DNA of 64,000 bases, from contig CAXTEJ010000004.1 in assembly GCA_964243295.1 (NCBI GenBank), positions 62,001 through 126,000 on the forward strand. The letters run 5' to 3'. Below are positions 34,461 to 43,430 of this stretch, in pieces (within the stretch, counting starts at the first letter, position 1; every line of letters begins with the position of its first letter). Under the pieces are notes generated by a model. It was given only the letters and a program-made list of their open reading frames with translations, had not been told where the DNA came from and searched no databases. The DNA comes from CAXTEJ01 sp964243295. Lineage in GTDB: Bacteria > Actinomycetota > Actinomycetes > Actinomycetales > Angustibacteraceae. The position numbers and the translations under genes are program-made.

Positions 34461-35836
34461 GTGGTCTCCCCTACCGGCGGTCGGGCGGTCGAGAACTTCT
34501 GCAGGCTCGTGCGCATCGCGTCGACGCCGGCCTTGGGGTTGAGCCCACCGGTGAGCACGCTCGCGACGACCGAGCCCATGGCGGTCTGGAAGTCCGAGCC
34601 CGCACCGGTGTACCAGGCGGGCGGGTCGTAGACCGCGTTGAAGGCGGCCTCGGTGTAGTTGCTCTGCGGGTCGAGCTTGGCGAACTCGGCGCTCTGCTGC
34701 ACCGGCAGGTACGCCGGCACGTGGCCCCCCTGAGCCCAGATCTGGCTCCGGTCGATCAGTCCCTTGACGAACTTGACGGCGTCGTCGGTGCGGGCGGCCG
34801 AGCGGACGGTGCTCGCCGGGATGACCAGGGAGTGCGAGTCGGCGTAGGCGACAGGCTTGTCGCCCAGCAGCGCCGGGAAGGGCTCGATGTTGAAGGTCAG
34901 GCCCTTGACGTCGCGGTAGGTCGGCAGCTGCCACACGCCGTCGAACAGGAAGCCGACCTTGCCCTGGCTGAACAGGCTCGAAGACGTCGTCGCCGTCGCG
35001 GTCTTGGGCATCAGCTGCTTGGAGCCGGTGAGCTGCTGCAGGAACGCGAAGCTCTGCTCCATCGCCGGGGCGTCGATGTCGACCTTCGTCCCGAGCTCGG
35101 AGACGAGCGGTCCGGCGAGGCCCGAGTAGACCATCATGAAGAAGCGCCAGCAGGTGGACGGGTCGGCGGTGATGGTGGCCACGGCGCCGTAGTCGCCGCC
35201 AGCGGCTTCCTTCATGGCCTGGACGGCGGCCAGGAACTGGTCGGCCCCCTTGATCGGCTTGAGCTTCTTGCCGTCGGCGTCGAGCAGCCCGGCCTTCTTG
35301 GCGATGGCGGTGTTGTAGTAGAGGACGAACGGGTGGGTGTCGATGGGCACGGCGTAGGCCGTGCCGTCGACGGTGGCCTTCTGCCACGCCGCCGGGGTGA
35401 ACTTGTCCTTGGTGATGTCGGCCGCGGCGAACTGCTCGCCGATCGGCTCGAGCAGCCCGGCCTGCGCCAGCAGCGGCAGCCGGGACAGGTGGGCGATCGC
35501 GACGTCCGGCGGGCGCCCGCTGGAGGTCGAGAGCGCGAGCTTGGTGTAGTAGGGGTTTCCCCACGACAGCAGGGTCGCCTCGACCGAGCGGCCGGACGCC
35601 TTCTGGTAGTCGCCGACCATGGTGGCCATGTTGGCGCCGTCGCCGCCGCCGAACAGGTGCCAGAAGATGACGTCGGCCGTGGCCGGCTGTCCGCCGGTGA
35701 GGCTGGTCGCGATGGGCGACCCGCAGGCCGACAGCGCACCTGCCGCGGCGAGCCCGCCGCCGAGGGTGAGGAACTGACGACGCGAGGGTCCAGCCTGTCG
35801 ACCGTCGGCCGAGGGCCGCGATGTGCTCCGTTGCAT
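34457..35836 (-). CDS. ABC sugar-binding lipoprotein with Tat signal, second system
   Basis: 459-aa extracellular binding protein. The N-terminus carries a twin-arginine motif SRRQFLTLGGG and then a lipobox GALSACGS (Cys at about 38), so it is probably exported folded by Tat and lipidated. The mature part is a family-1 binding fold (VIFWHLFGGGDGANMATMV; AWQKATVDGTAYAVPIDTH). It is the first gene of the operon, divergent from a GH2 enzyme, which suggests the ligand is an oligosaccharide attacked by that enzyme. Start ATG is at 35836. Confidence 0.93.
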   Translation of the reverse strand: MQRSTSRPSADGRQAGPSRRQFLTLGGGLAAAGALSACGSPIATSLTGGQPATADVIFWHLFGGGDGANMATMVGDYQKASGRSVEATLLSWGNPYYTKLALSTSSGRPPDVAIAHLSRLPLLAQAGLLEPIGEQFAAADITKDKFTPAAWQKATVDGTAYAVPIDTHPFVLYYNTAIAKKAGLLDADGKKLKPIKGADQFLAAVQAMKEAAGGDYGAVATITADPSTCWRFFMMVYSGLAGPLVSELGTKVDIDAPAMEQSFAFLQQLTGSKQLMPKTATATTSSSLFSQGKVGFLFDGVWQLPTYRDVKGLTFNIEPFPALLGDKPVAYADSHSLVIPASTVRSAARTDDAVKFVKGLIDRSQIWAQGGHVPAYLPVQQSAEFAKLDPQSNYTEAAFNAVYDPPAWYTGAGSDFQTAMGSVVASVLTGGLNPKAGVDAMRTSLQKFSTARPPVGETT

Positions 35837-35857
35837 GGCGCGACTGTGTCACCACTT

Positions 35858-35878
35858 TTGCCACGTGGCAAGAGTCAA
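35858..35878 (-). promoter_or_regulatory. Promoter and LacI-type operator of the second ABC operon
   Basis: On the minus strand a -35 box TTGACT (35878-35873) is followed directly by the perfect 14-bp palindrome TTGCCACGTGGCAA (35871-35858). The operator therefore fills the -35 to -10 spacer, the classic place for repression. It is 22 bp upstream of the binding-protein start. It matches the site at 35925-35940 in the pattern TTGCnACGTnGCAA. Confidence 0.8.
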
Positions 35879-35924
35879 CCGCGGGGCAGCGCCGACGGTG
35901 TCGCGGGACGGGCCGGCCGAATGC

Positions 35925-35940
35925 GTTGCTACGTTGCAAC
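35925..35940 (+). promoter_or_regulatory. LacI-type operator before the GH2 gene
   Basis: GTTGCTACGTTGCAAC is a near-perfect palindrome with one mismatched pair and the same TTGCnACGTnGCAA pattern as the operator 53 bp away. It is 29 bp before the GH2 start. The two sites, about 67 bp centre to centre, could be bridged by one tetrameric or paired LacI-family repressor. Confidence 0.75.
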
Positions 35941-35969
35941 GGGACGCGGCTGGGCCCATCATCGGCGTC

Positions 35970-37925
35970 ATGACCGTCGACGCGAATGCCCTGCGACCCG
36001 TGGCCACGACCGAGCAGACCGACGCCGAGCAGCGCACACTGCGCGACGCGAGCGCCGCCGGCGGGGAGGTCGTCCACCCCCGTCCGCAGCTCACGCGTCG
36101 CCACTGGGTCGAGCTGGGCGGTGACTGGCTGTTCGCGGTCGACGACGACGACCGCGGACGCCGGGACGGCTGGCACACCGACACCTCGGCGTTCGACCGC
36201 ACGATCACCGTGCCCTTCCCGCCCGAGGCCGTGGGGTCCGGCATCGCCGACACCGGCTTCCACCCCGTGGTCTGGTACCAGCGCGTCGTCACCCGCGACG
36301 ACCTCAGCGCCGCCGGGCACGGCGACCAGGGCGACCGGGTGCTGCTGCACTTCGGCGCCGTCGACTACGTCGCGGACGTCTGGCTGGCCGGCCAGCACGT
36401 CGGCCGCCACGAGGGCGGCAGCACCCCGTTCCACTTCGACGTGACGCCCCTGCTCGGCGCCGACGAGACGTCGTGGAGCCTCGTCGTCCGGGCCGAGGAC
36501 GACCCGCACGACGTCTCCCAGCCCCGCGGCAAGCAGGACTGGCAGTTCGAGCCCCACGGGATCTGGTACCAGCGCACCACGGGCATCTGGCAGCCCGTCT
36601 GGCTGGAGGCGGTGCCCACGCTGTTCGTCACCGACGTCGCCTGGACCCCTGACGCCTCGGCCAGCTCGGTGCTGCTGTCGCTCGAGCTGGACCACCGGCC
36701 GACGGGTGGCGCGACCGTGTTCGTCGCCATCGACTTCGAGGGCCGCCGGCTCGCCGACGTGGCCATCACGCAGTGGCAGCCGCGCAGCCGCACGGTCATC
36801 GACCTGCCGGCGCAGTCGAACGGGCAGGCCTACGAGACCCTGCTGTGGTCGCCGGACCACCCGCGCCTGCTGGACGTCACGGTCACCGTGACGCCGCTGG
36901 ACTCCCCCGATGGCAGCGACGTGGTGCAGTCCTACCTCGGTCTTCGCAGCGTCGGCTGGTCGCACGGGCACGTCATGCTCAACGACCGACCGTGCTACAT
37001 CCGCGCGATCCTCGCGCAGGGGTACTGGCCCGAGACCCACCTCGCCGCGCCGAGCGCGGACGCCCTGCGCGAGGAGGTGCTGCTGATCAAGAGCCTCGGC
37101 TTCAACGCCGTGCGCGTCCACCAGAAGATCGAGGACCCCCGCTTCCTGTACTGGTGCGACCGGCTGGGCCTGCTCGTGTGGGCCGAGGGCGCCAGCGCCT
37201 ACGAGTTCTCGGTCACCGCGGTCGAGCGCATGACCCGCGAGTGGATGGACGTCATCCGGCGCGACGTCTCCCACCCGAGCGTGATGGCGTGGGTGCCGCT
37301 CAACGAGAGCTGGGGCGTGCAGCACATCGGCCACGACCCGCGCCAGCTCAGCTACGCCCAGATGCTGTACCACCTGACCAAGACGCTCGACCCCTCCCGC
37401 CCGGTGATCACCAACGACGGCTGGCAGCACGCGGACTCCGACATCTGGACCATCCACGACTACAGCGAGACCGGCGCCGAGCTCGAGGCCCGCTACACCG
37501 ACAAGACCGTCCTCGACGAGATGATGGCGGGCCTCGGCCCGCTCGGGCGGCGCATGAAGCTGCTGCCCGGCGCCGACCGTGGGCAGCCGCACATCGTCTC
37601 CGAGTTCGGCGGCGTGAGCTTCGCGCCGACCCACGCCAAGCCCGCCTGGGGCTACACCACCGCGTCCGAGGCCTCGGCGTTCGAGACCGCGCTGCGCGAG
37701 CTGTTCAGCGCTCTGCAGCGCAGCCCCGTGCTCGCCGGCTTCTGCTACACCCAGCTGTCCGACACCGACCAGGAGGCCAACGGCCTCACGGACCCCCACC
37801 GGCGCCCGAAGCTGCCGGTCGAGACCATCCGGTCGATCGTCCTGGGCGAGGGCGTCGACCTCAGCGGGCAGCGCCGGCCGCGGCACGCCTCGGAGCACAC
37901 GCACACCGGCTCGCCGAGCACCTGA
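35970..37925 (+). CDS. GH2-family glycoside hydrolase
   Basis: 651-aa retaining glycosidase of family GH2 (beta-galactosidase, beta-glucuronidase or beta-mannosidase group), without a signal peptide and so cytoplasmic. It has the N-terminal sugar-binding domain (RRHWVELGGDWLF), an immunoglobulin-like domain, and a TIM barrel with HQKIEDPRFLYWCD. The acid/base is E446 in VPLNESWG and the nucleophile E545 in IVSEFGGVSF. Substrate specificity cannot be read. ATG 35970 was chosen because upstream in-frame starts would place the operator inside the gene. There is no good ribosome site, so the message may be leaderless. Confidence 0.93.
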   Translation: MTVDANALRPVATTEQTDAEQRTLRDASAAGGEVVHPRPQLTRRHWVELGGDWLFAVDDDDRGRRDGWHTDTSAFDRTITVPFPPEAVGSGIADTGFHPVVWYQRVVTRDDLSAAGHGDQGDRVLLHFGAVDYVADVWLAGQHVGRHEGGSTPFHFDVTPLLGADETSWSLVVRAEDDPHDVSQPRGKQDWQFEPHGIWYQRTTGIWQPVWLEAVPTLFVTDVAWTPDASASSVLLSLELDHRPTGGATVFVAIDFEGRRLADVAITQWQPRSRTVIDLPAQSNGQAYETLLWSPDHPRLLDVTVTVTPLDSPDGSDVVQSYLGLRSVGWSHGHVMLNDRPCYIRAILAQGYWPETHLAAPSADALREEVLLIKSLGFNAVRVHQKIEDPRFLYWCDRLGLLVWAEGASAYEFSVTAVERMTREWMDVIRRDVSHPSVMAWVPLNESWGVQHIGHDPRQLSYAQMLYHLTKTLDPSRPVITNDGWQHADSDIWTIHDYSETGAELEARYTDKTVLDEMMAGLGPLGRRMKLLPGADRGQPHIVSEFGGVSFAPTHAKPAWGYTTASEASAFETALRELFSALQRSPVLAGFCYTQLSDTDQEANGLTDPHRRPKLPVETIRSIVLGEGVDLSGQRRPRHASEHTHTGSPST

Positions 37926-37930
37926 GGTTC

Positions 37931-37954
37931 GGGCGGCCCGTGCGCGGGCCGCCC
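37931..37954. terminator. Hairpin terminator between GH2 and LacI genes
   Basis: Perfect 10-bp stem GGGCGGCCCG/CGGGCCGCCC with a TGCG loop, 5 bp after the GH2 stop and 25 bp before the convergent regulator stop. Confidence 0.8.
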
Positions 37955-37979
37955 GGTGCCGGCCGCTGCCCGAGGCCGG

Positions 37980-39014
37980 TCAGCGCCTCGCGGCCGCGGT
38001 CAGGCGCGGCGCCCCGGTGCTCTCGCGCACCTTGACGCTGTGGTCGCAGATGATGTCGTCGGCCGGCGACGCGGTGCCGCCGATGCCCTGCAGCAGCTGG
38101 CTCACCGCCGCCTCGGCGATCGCCAGCTTGTCGGGAGCGACGCTCGTCAGCGCAGGGGTCGTGTAGGCGGCCTCCTCGACGTCGTCCCAGCCGAGGACGG
38201 CCACGTCGTCCGGCATCGTGATGCCGTGCTCGGACAGCGCCCGCATCGCACCGAAGGCGAGCACGTCGTTGAGGCACAGCAGCGCGTCGAAGCTGATGCC
38301 CTCGGCCACCAGCTCGTGCGCGGCGGCGTAGCCGGCTGATCGGAACCAGTCGGTCGTCGTCCGCATCAGGCGCGGGTGCACCCCGTGCCCCGCCGCCGAG
38401 TGCGCCTCGAAGAACCCGGCGAGGCGCCCGCGCGCCGCCCCCCCGCGCATGGTGTCGAGGTCGGCCCCGACCACCGCGATGCGGCGGCGGCCGCTCGCGA
38501 GCAGGTGCTCGGTCGCCTCGCGCGCCGCGACCACGTTGTCGATCGCCACCGTGACGAAGCGGCTGTCGCGCACCTCCTCGCCCAGCAGCACCACCGGCAG
38601 GTCGGGCGCCTGCTGGCCCATGTCGGCCGCGCTCAGGGCCATCGGGCTGAAGATGAGCCCGTCGATGACGTGCGTGCGGTAGCCCTCGAGCACCAGCGCC
38701 TCGCGCGCCGGGTCGCCCCCGGTCTGGTCCATGAGCATCGTCAGCCCCTCGCGCGCCGCGACCCGCTGCACGTGCTCGGCCAGCTCGGCGAAGTACGGCG
38801 AGGCGATGTAGGGCACGGCGAGCGCGATGATGCCGGTGCGCCCGGCGCGCAGCGCGCGGGCGCTCGCGTTGGGGCGGTAGCGCAGCTCCTCCATCGCGGC
38901 CTGCACCCGCTGGCGGGTCTCGGGGCGCACGTGCACGTAGCCGCGCACGACGTTCGACACGGTGCGCTGCGACACCCCCGCGAGGGCAGCGACGTCGGAC
39001 ATGCTCGCCGGCAC
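37980..39014 (-). CDS. LacI-family regulator, second system
   Basis: 344-aa regulator. Helix-turn-helix SDVAALAGVSQRTVSNVV, then hinge RPNASARALRAGRTG, and sensor domain with LCLNDVLAFGAMRAL and VAVLGWDDVEEAAYTTPALTSV. Start GTG is at 39014 with GGAGG upstream. It lies beside the GH2 gene and is the best candidate to bind the twin TTGCnACGTnGCAA sites that control the ABC operon and the GH2 gene. The inducer sugar is unknown. Confidence 0.92.
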   Translation of the reverse strand: MPASMSDVAALAGVSQRTVSNVVRGYVHVRPETRQRVQAAMEELRYRPNASARALRAGRTGIIALAVPYIASPYFAELAEHVQRVAAREGLTMLMDQTGGDPAREALVLEGYRTHVIDGLIFSPMALSAADMGQQAPDLPVVLLGEEVRDSRFVTVAIDNVVAAREATEHLLASGRRRIAVVGADLDTMRGGAARGRLAGFFEAHSAAGHGVHPRLMRTTTDWFRSAGYAAAHELVAEGISFDALLCLNDVLAFGAMRALSEHGITMPDDVAVLGWDDVEEAAYTTPALTSVAPDKLAIAEAAVSQLLQGIGGTASPADDIICDHSVKVRESTGAPRLTAAARR

Positions 39015-39118
39015 GTCGCCTCCTGGTTGTGCTCGAGGGCCGCCGGCTCGCGTGGACGCCCGGTGCGGACGCCGCTGCCCGAGCGTGCGGCGGACGTCGG
39101 CACTGTAACCGCCGTGGC

Positions 39119-39136
39119 GCCACGCCGACGCGTGGC
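39119..39136. promoter_or_regulatory. Inverted repeat upstream of the MFS exporter gene
   Basis: GCCACG-N6-CGTGGC, a perfect 6-bp dyad, lies in the 177-bp region between the LacI and MFS genes, 55 bp before the MFS start. Its half sites resemble the core of TTGCCACGTGGCAA but are spaced apart. Its role is uncertain. Confidence 0.3.
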
Positions 39137-39191
39137 GGTGGCACCGGCCGGTGCCTCACACTGGAGGTACTTGCCCTATGCGAAGGAATTG

Positions 39192-40463
39192 ATGACCTCC
39201 CAAGCCGCCCCCCGGCCCGCTGTGCGCTCGTCCGCCCGACCCTCGCTGACCGTGCCCCTCGGCATGGTCGTGCTGCTGGCCTGCATGCGCGGACTCGGCC
39301 CGCTCTCGCTCGACACCTACCTGCCGGCGCTGCCCGCCATCGCCGACGACCTCGACGCCTCGACGTCCGCGACGCAGCTCACGCTGACCGCCACGCTGGC
39401 CGGCCTCGCGGTCGGCCAGCTCGTCTTCGGTCCCCTCAGCGACTCGCACGGACGTCGGCGCCCGCTGCTCGCGGGCATCGCGCTGTTCGTCGTGGCCGCG
39501 CTGGTGTGCGCCACGGCGCCGACCGTCACGGTGCTGGTCGCGGCGCGCTTCGCGCTCGGGATCGCGGGCGCGGCCGGGATGGTCACCGCCATGGCGGTGG
39601 CCCGCGACATCAGCGACGGCACGACCATGGCGCGGCTGCTCGCGGCGCTCATGCTCGTGACCGGCGTCGTGCCGGTCGCCGCGCCGATCCTCGGCGGCCA
39701 GCTGCTGCAGCTGACGTCGTGGCGAGGCATCTTCGCGCTGCTCGCCGGGGTGGGTGCGCTGATCTTCCTCACCACCTGGCGGCGCACGCCCGAGACGCTG
39801 CCGGTCTCGGCGCGGCGCCCGGTCGGCCTGGCGCCGACCCTGCGCACGTTCGGCGTGCTGCTGCGCGACCGCAGCTTCGCGCTGCCGATGCTCACGCTGC
39901 TGCTCGCGAGCGCGGGCCTGTTCGGCTACCTGTCGGGCTCGCCGTTCCTGCTGCAGGACGTGCACCACCTGTCGCCGCAGGCCTACAGCGGCATCTTCGC
40001 CACCAACACCATCGGCCTGACCGTGCTGAGCCAGATCAGCGGCCGGCTCGTCCACCGCACCGGCCCCGCGCCGCTGCTCGTGGTGGGAGCGTCGATCATC
40101 GCCGCGGGCGGGGTGCTGCTGCTGGTCGCCACGGTGACGAGCGGCAGCCTCACGCTGGTGCTGCCCGCGCTGTTCTGCTGCGTGACCGGCATGGGCATGG
40201 TCTTCCCCAACACGACCACGCTGGCGCTGGCGAACCACGGCGCGACGGCCGGGTCGGCGTCCGCGCTGCTCGGGCTCGGGCAGTTCGCCGCCGGCGCCGC
40301 GGCCGCCCCGCTCGTCGGGCTCGGCAGCGACCCGTCGCTGTCGATGGCGGTCGTCATCGCCGTCGTCACGTGCGCGTCGGCGCTGACCGCCGTGCTGACG
40401 GTGCGGGTCAGCCGCCGAAGTGCGCGGGCAGCGTCGCCTCGTGCGTCGCGCGCAGCTCGCTGA
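39192..40463 (+). CDS. MFS exporter, Bcr/CflA type
   Basis: 423-aa, 12-helix drug-type exporter. The family start is clear: GPLSLDTYLPALPAIADDLD in and after helix 1, then motif A GPLSDSHGRRRPLLAG. Motif C-like text is VVPVAAPILGGQLLQ. Start ATG is at 39192 with an AAGGA ribosome site. Its last 56 bp overlap the 3' end of purL on the other strand, so the basic C-terminal tail RRSARAASPRASRAAR is encoded opposite the purL coding region. Confidence 0.92.
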   Translation: MTSQAAPRPAVRSSARPSLTVPLGMVVLLACMRGLGPLSLDTYLPALPAIADDLDASTSATQLTLTATLAGLAVGQLVFGPLSDSHGRRRPLLAGIALFVVAALVCATAPTVTVLVAARFALGIAGAAGMVTAMAVARDISDGTTMARLLAALMLVTGVVPVAAPILGGQLLQLTSWRGIFALLAGVGALIFLTTWRRTPETLPVSARRPVGLAPTLRTFGVLLRDRSFALPMLTLLLASAGLFGYLSGSPFLLQDVHHLSPQAYSGIFATNTIGLTVLSQISGRLVHRTGPAPLLVVGASIIAAGGVLLLVATVTSGSLTLVLPALFCCVTGMGMVFPNTTTLALANHGATAGSASALLGLGQFAAGAAAAPLVGLGSDPSLSMAVVIAVVTCASALTAVLTVRVSRRSARAASPRASRAAR

Positions 40464-42720
40464 GCGGCAGCGCGAACAGCCCCTGCACGTCGAGCACCGG
40501 GTCATCGGTGTCGTCGGGCGTCTGGTCGACGACACCGATGCGCAGGTGGGGCACCTGGCGAGCCGAGCACACGTCGGTGAAGCGGATCTCCTCCGAGCGC
40601 GGCACCGACACGAGCACCCGCGCGGTCGACTCGCTGAACAGCGCGACGAACGGGTCGATGCCGTCGCGCTCGACGAGCTCGTCGAGCCACACCCGGGCGC
40701 CGACGCCGTAGCGCAGGGCGCCCTCGACCAGCGCGATGGCGAGGCCGCCGTCGCTGAGGTCGTGGGCGGCGTCGACCATGCCGTCGCGCGAGCAGGCGAC
40801 GAGGATCTCGGCCAGCACCCGCTCGGCCTGCAGGTCGACCGCCGGCGGCAGCCCGCCGAGATGGCCGTGCACGACGTCGGCCCAGGACGAGCCGCCGAGC
40901 TCGTCGCGCGTCGCCCCGACCAGGTAGAGCACCTGGCCCGGCTCGCGCCAGCCGGACGGCGTGCGGCGCGTGACGTCGTCCATGACACCGAGCACGCCGA
41001 CCACGGGCGTCGGGTGGATCGCGACGTCGCCGGTCTGGTTGTAGAGGCTGACGTTGCCGCCGGTGACCGGCACGCCGAGCTCGCGGCAGCCGTCGGCGAG
41101 GCCGGTCACAGCCTGCGCGAGCTGCCACATCACCCCGGGGTCCTCGGGCGAGCCGAAGTTGAGGCAGTCGGTGACCGCGAGAGGTGAGGCGCCGGTCGTG
41201 GCGACGTTGCGGTAGGCCTCGGCCAGCGCGAGCTGGGCGCCGGCGTAGGGGTCGAGCGCGGCGAAGCGGCTGTTGCAGTCGGTCGAGATCGCGACGCCGA
41301 GACCGGACTGCTCGTCGACGCGCACGACGCCCGCGTCGTCGGGCATCGACAGCGCGGTGTTGCCCATGACGTAGCGGTCGTACTGGTCGGTCACCCAGCT
41401 GCGGCTGCTGAGGTTCGCCGAGCCGAGCAGCTGCAGCAGCGTCGCCCGCAGCTCGTCGCCGGACGTCGGCCGCGCGAGCCGCAGCGCAGTCGGGGCATCG
41501 GCCTGCAGCGCGTCCTGGCCGGCCGGTCGGGCCAGCGGACGCTCGTAGACGGGACCGTCGTGGGCGACGGTGCGCGGCGGGACGTCGACGACGGTCTCGC
41601 CGTGCCAGTCGACCACCAGGCGGCCGGTCTCGGTGACCTCACCGACGACGGTCGCCTCGACGTCCCAGCGGTCGGTGACCGCCATGAACGCCTCGAGCCG
41701 GTCGGGGCGCACGACGGCCATCATGCGCTCCTGCGACTCGCTCATGAGGATCTCCTCGGGGCTGAGGGTCGCGTCGCGCAGCGGCACGCGGTCGAGCCAC
41801 ACCCGCATGCCGCCGTCGCCGTTGCTCGCGAGCTCGCTCGTGGCGCACGACAGACCGGCGCCACCGAGGTCCTGGATGCCTTCGACCACCTTGGCGGAGA
41901 ACAGGTCGAGGCAGCACTCGATGAGCACCTTCTCGGCGAACGGGTCGCCCACCTGCACCGCGGGGCGCTTGCTGGGGCCGGTCGACTCGAACGTCTCCGA
42001 GGCCAGCACCGAGACGCCACCGATGCCGTCACCGCCGGTCTTGGCGCCGAACAGGATGACGAGATTGCCTGCGCCAGAAGCGTTCGCGAGGTGGACGTCG
42101 TCGTGTCGCATCGAGCCGACGCAGAGCGCGTTGACGAGCGGGTTGCCCTGGTAGGAGGGGTCGAAGACGACCTCCCCACCGATGTTGGGCAGGCCGAGGC
42201 AGTTGCCGTAGCCCCCTACTCCCGCAACGATCCCTGGCAGCACGCGCCGGGTGTCGGGGTGGTCGATGGCGCCGAACCGCAGCGGGTCCATGATCGCGAT
42301 CGGTCGCGCGCCCATGCTCATGATGTCGCGCACGATGCCGCCCACGCCGGTGGCTGCGCCCTGGTAGGGCTCGACGTACGACGGGTGGTTGTGGCTCTCG
42401 ACCTTGAACGTCACGGCCCAGCCCTGGCCGATGTCGACGACGCCGGCGTTCTCGCCGATGCCGACCATCAGCTTCTCGCGCATGGCGTCGGTCGTCTTGT
42501 CGCCGAACTGGCGCAGGTGCACCTTGCTCGACTTGTAGGAGCAGTGCTCGCTCCACATGACGCTGTACATCGCCAGCTCGGACGACGTGGGCCGGCGGCC
42601 GAGGATCTCGCGGATGCGGTCGTACTCGTCGGCCTTGAGCCCCAGCGCCGCCCAGGGCTGCTCGACGTCCGGCGCCTGGGTGGCCTGCTCGACGGTGTCG
42701 ACCCGCGACCGCACGCTCAC
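40408..42720 (-). CDS. purL: FGAM synthetase large subunit (small PurL type)
   Basis: Makes FGAM from FGAR with ATP and ammonia supplied by PurQ, step 4 of purine synthesis. The 770-aa size is the Gram-positive small PurL that needs PurQ and PurS. Conserved stretches include MWSEHCSYKSSK, VESHNHPSYVEPYQGAATGV, DLGGAGLSCATSE and VTGGNVSLYNQT. Start GTG 42720 overlaps the purQ stop by 4 bp (GTGA). Its 3' end overlaps the convergent MFS gene by 56 bp. Confidence 0.97.
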   Translation of the reverse strand: MSVRSRVDTVEQATQAPDVEQPWAALGLKADEYDRIREILGRRPTSSELAMYSVMWSEHCSYKSSKVHLRQFGDKTTDAMREKLMVGIGENAGVVDIGQGWAVTFKVESHNHPSYVEPYQGAATGVGGIVRDIMSMGARPIAIMDPLRFGAIDHPDTRRVLPGIVAGVGGYGNCLGLPNIGGEVVFDPSYQGNPLVNALCVGSMRHDDVHLANASGAGNLVILFGAKTGGDGIGGVSVLASETFESTGPSKRPAVQVGDPFAEKVLIECCLDLFSAKVVEGIQDLGGAGLSCATSELASNGDGGMRVWLDRVPLRDATLSPEEILMSESQERMMAVVRPDRLEAFMAVTDRWDVEATVVGEVTETGRLVVDWHGETVVDVPPRTVAHDGPVYERPLARPAGQDALQADAPTALRLARPTSGDELRATLLQLLGSANLSSRSWVTDQYDRYVMGNTALSMPDDAGVVRVDEQSGLGVAISTDCNSRFAALDPYAGAQLALAEAYRNVATTGASPLAVTDCLNFGSPEDPGVMWQLAQAVTGLADGCRELGVPVTGGNVSLYNQTGDVAIHPTPVVGVLGVMDDVTRRTPSGWREPGQVLYLVGATRDELGGSSWADVVHGHLGGLPPAVDLQAERVLAEILVACSRDGMVDAAHDLSDGGLAIALVEGALRYGVGARVWLDELVERDGIDPFVALFSESTARVLVSVPRSEEIRFTDVCSARQVPHLRIGVVDQTPDDTDDPVLDVQGLFALPLSELRATHEATLPAHFGG

Positions 42721-43430
42721 GCGCCGACCCGCTCGGACAGCGCCGCGACCGCGGAGGTGAAGAACCGCAGGCCGTCCAGCCCGCTGGTGCCGCTGCGCGG
42801 GTCGGGGCCGAAGAGCGGCTCGATCGCGTGCTCGGGGTGGGGCATCAGGCCGACGACGTTGCCCTCGGCGTTGCTGATGCCCGCGATCGCCCGGTACGAC
42901 CCGTTGGGGTCCTCGCCGACGTACCGCACCACGACGCGGTGCTGCGCCTCGAGCTCGTCGAGGGTGCGCTCGTCGGCGACGTAGCCGCCCTCGCCGTTCT
43001 TGAGCGGGACGACGACCTGCTCGTCCTGGCTGTAGGCGCGGGTCCAGACGGTGTCGGCGTTCTCGACGCGCAGCACCTGGTCGCGGCAGACGAACCTGCG
43101 GTGGATGTTGCGCACCAGGGCACCGGGGAGCAGGTGGGACTCGCACAGCACCTGGAAGCCGTTGCAGATGCCCAGCACCGGCATGCCCCCGCGCGCGGCG
43201 TCGACGACGGCGCCCATGACCGGCGCGAAGCGCGCGATCGCCCCGCAACGCAGGTAGTCGCCGTAGGAGAAGCCGCCGGGCAGCACCACGGCGTCGACAC
43301 CGTGCAGGTCGGCGTCGCCGTGCCACAGCCGGACGGGCTCGGCACCGGCGAGGCGCACACCGCGGGCGGCGTCGCGGTCGTCGAGCGTTCCCGGGAAGGT
43401 GACGACCCCGATGCGGACTCCGCCGGCCAT
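42717..43430 (-). CDS. purQ: FGAM synthetase glutaminase subunit
   Basis: 237-aa class I glutamine amidotransferase that feeds ammonia to PurL. Nucleophile C89 is in LGICNGFQVL, with the His and Glu of MPHPEHAIEPLFG. The start region is VRIGVVTFPGTLDDRDAARG. Start ATG is at 43430 and shares one base with the purS stop. The three genes purS-purQ-purL are translationally coupled, as expected for subunits of one complex. Confidence 0.97.
   Translation of the reverse strand: MAGGVRIGVVTFPGTLDDRDAARGVRLAGAEPVRLWHGDADLHGVDAVVLPGGFSYGDYLRCGAIARFAPVMGAVVDAARGGMPVLGICNGFQVLCESHLLPGALVRNIHRRFVCRDQVLRVENADTVWTRAYSQDEQVVVPLKNGEGGYVADERTLDELEAQHRVVVRYVGEDPNGSYRAIAGISNAEGNVVGLMPHPEHAIEPLFGPDPRSGTSGLDGLRFFTSAVAALSERVGA

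Noticed and set aside
39119..39136. Third operator for the second LacI regulator
   Set aside because: The half sites are separated by six bases, unlike the contiguous TTGCnACGTnGCAA sites. Listed only as a weak dyad.
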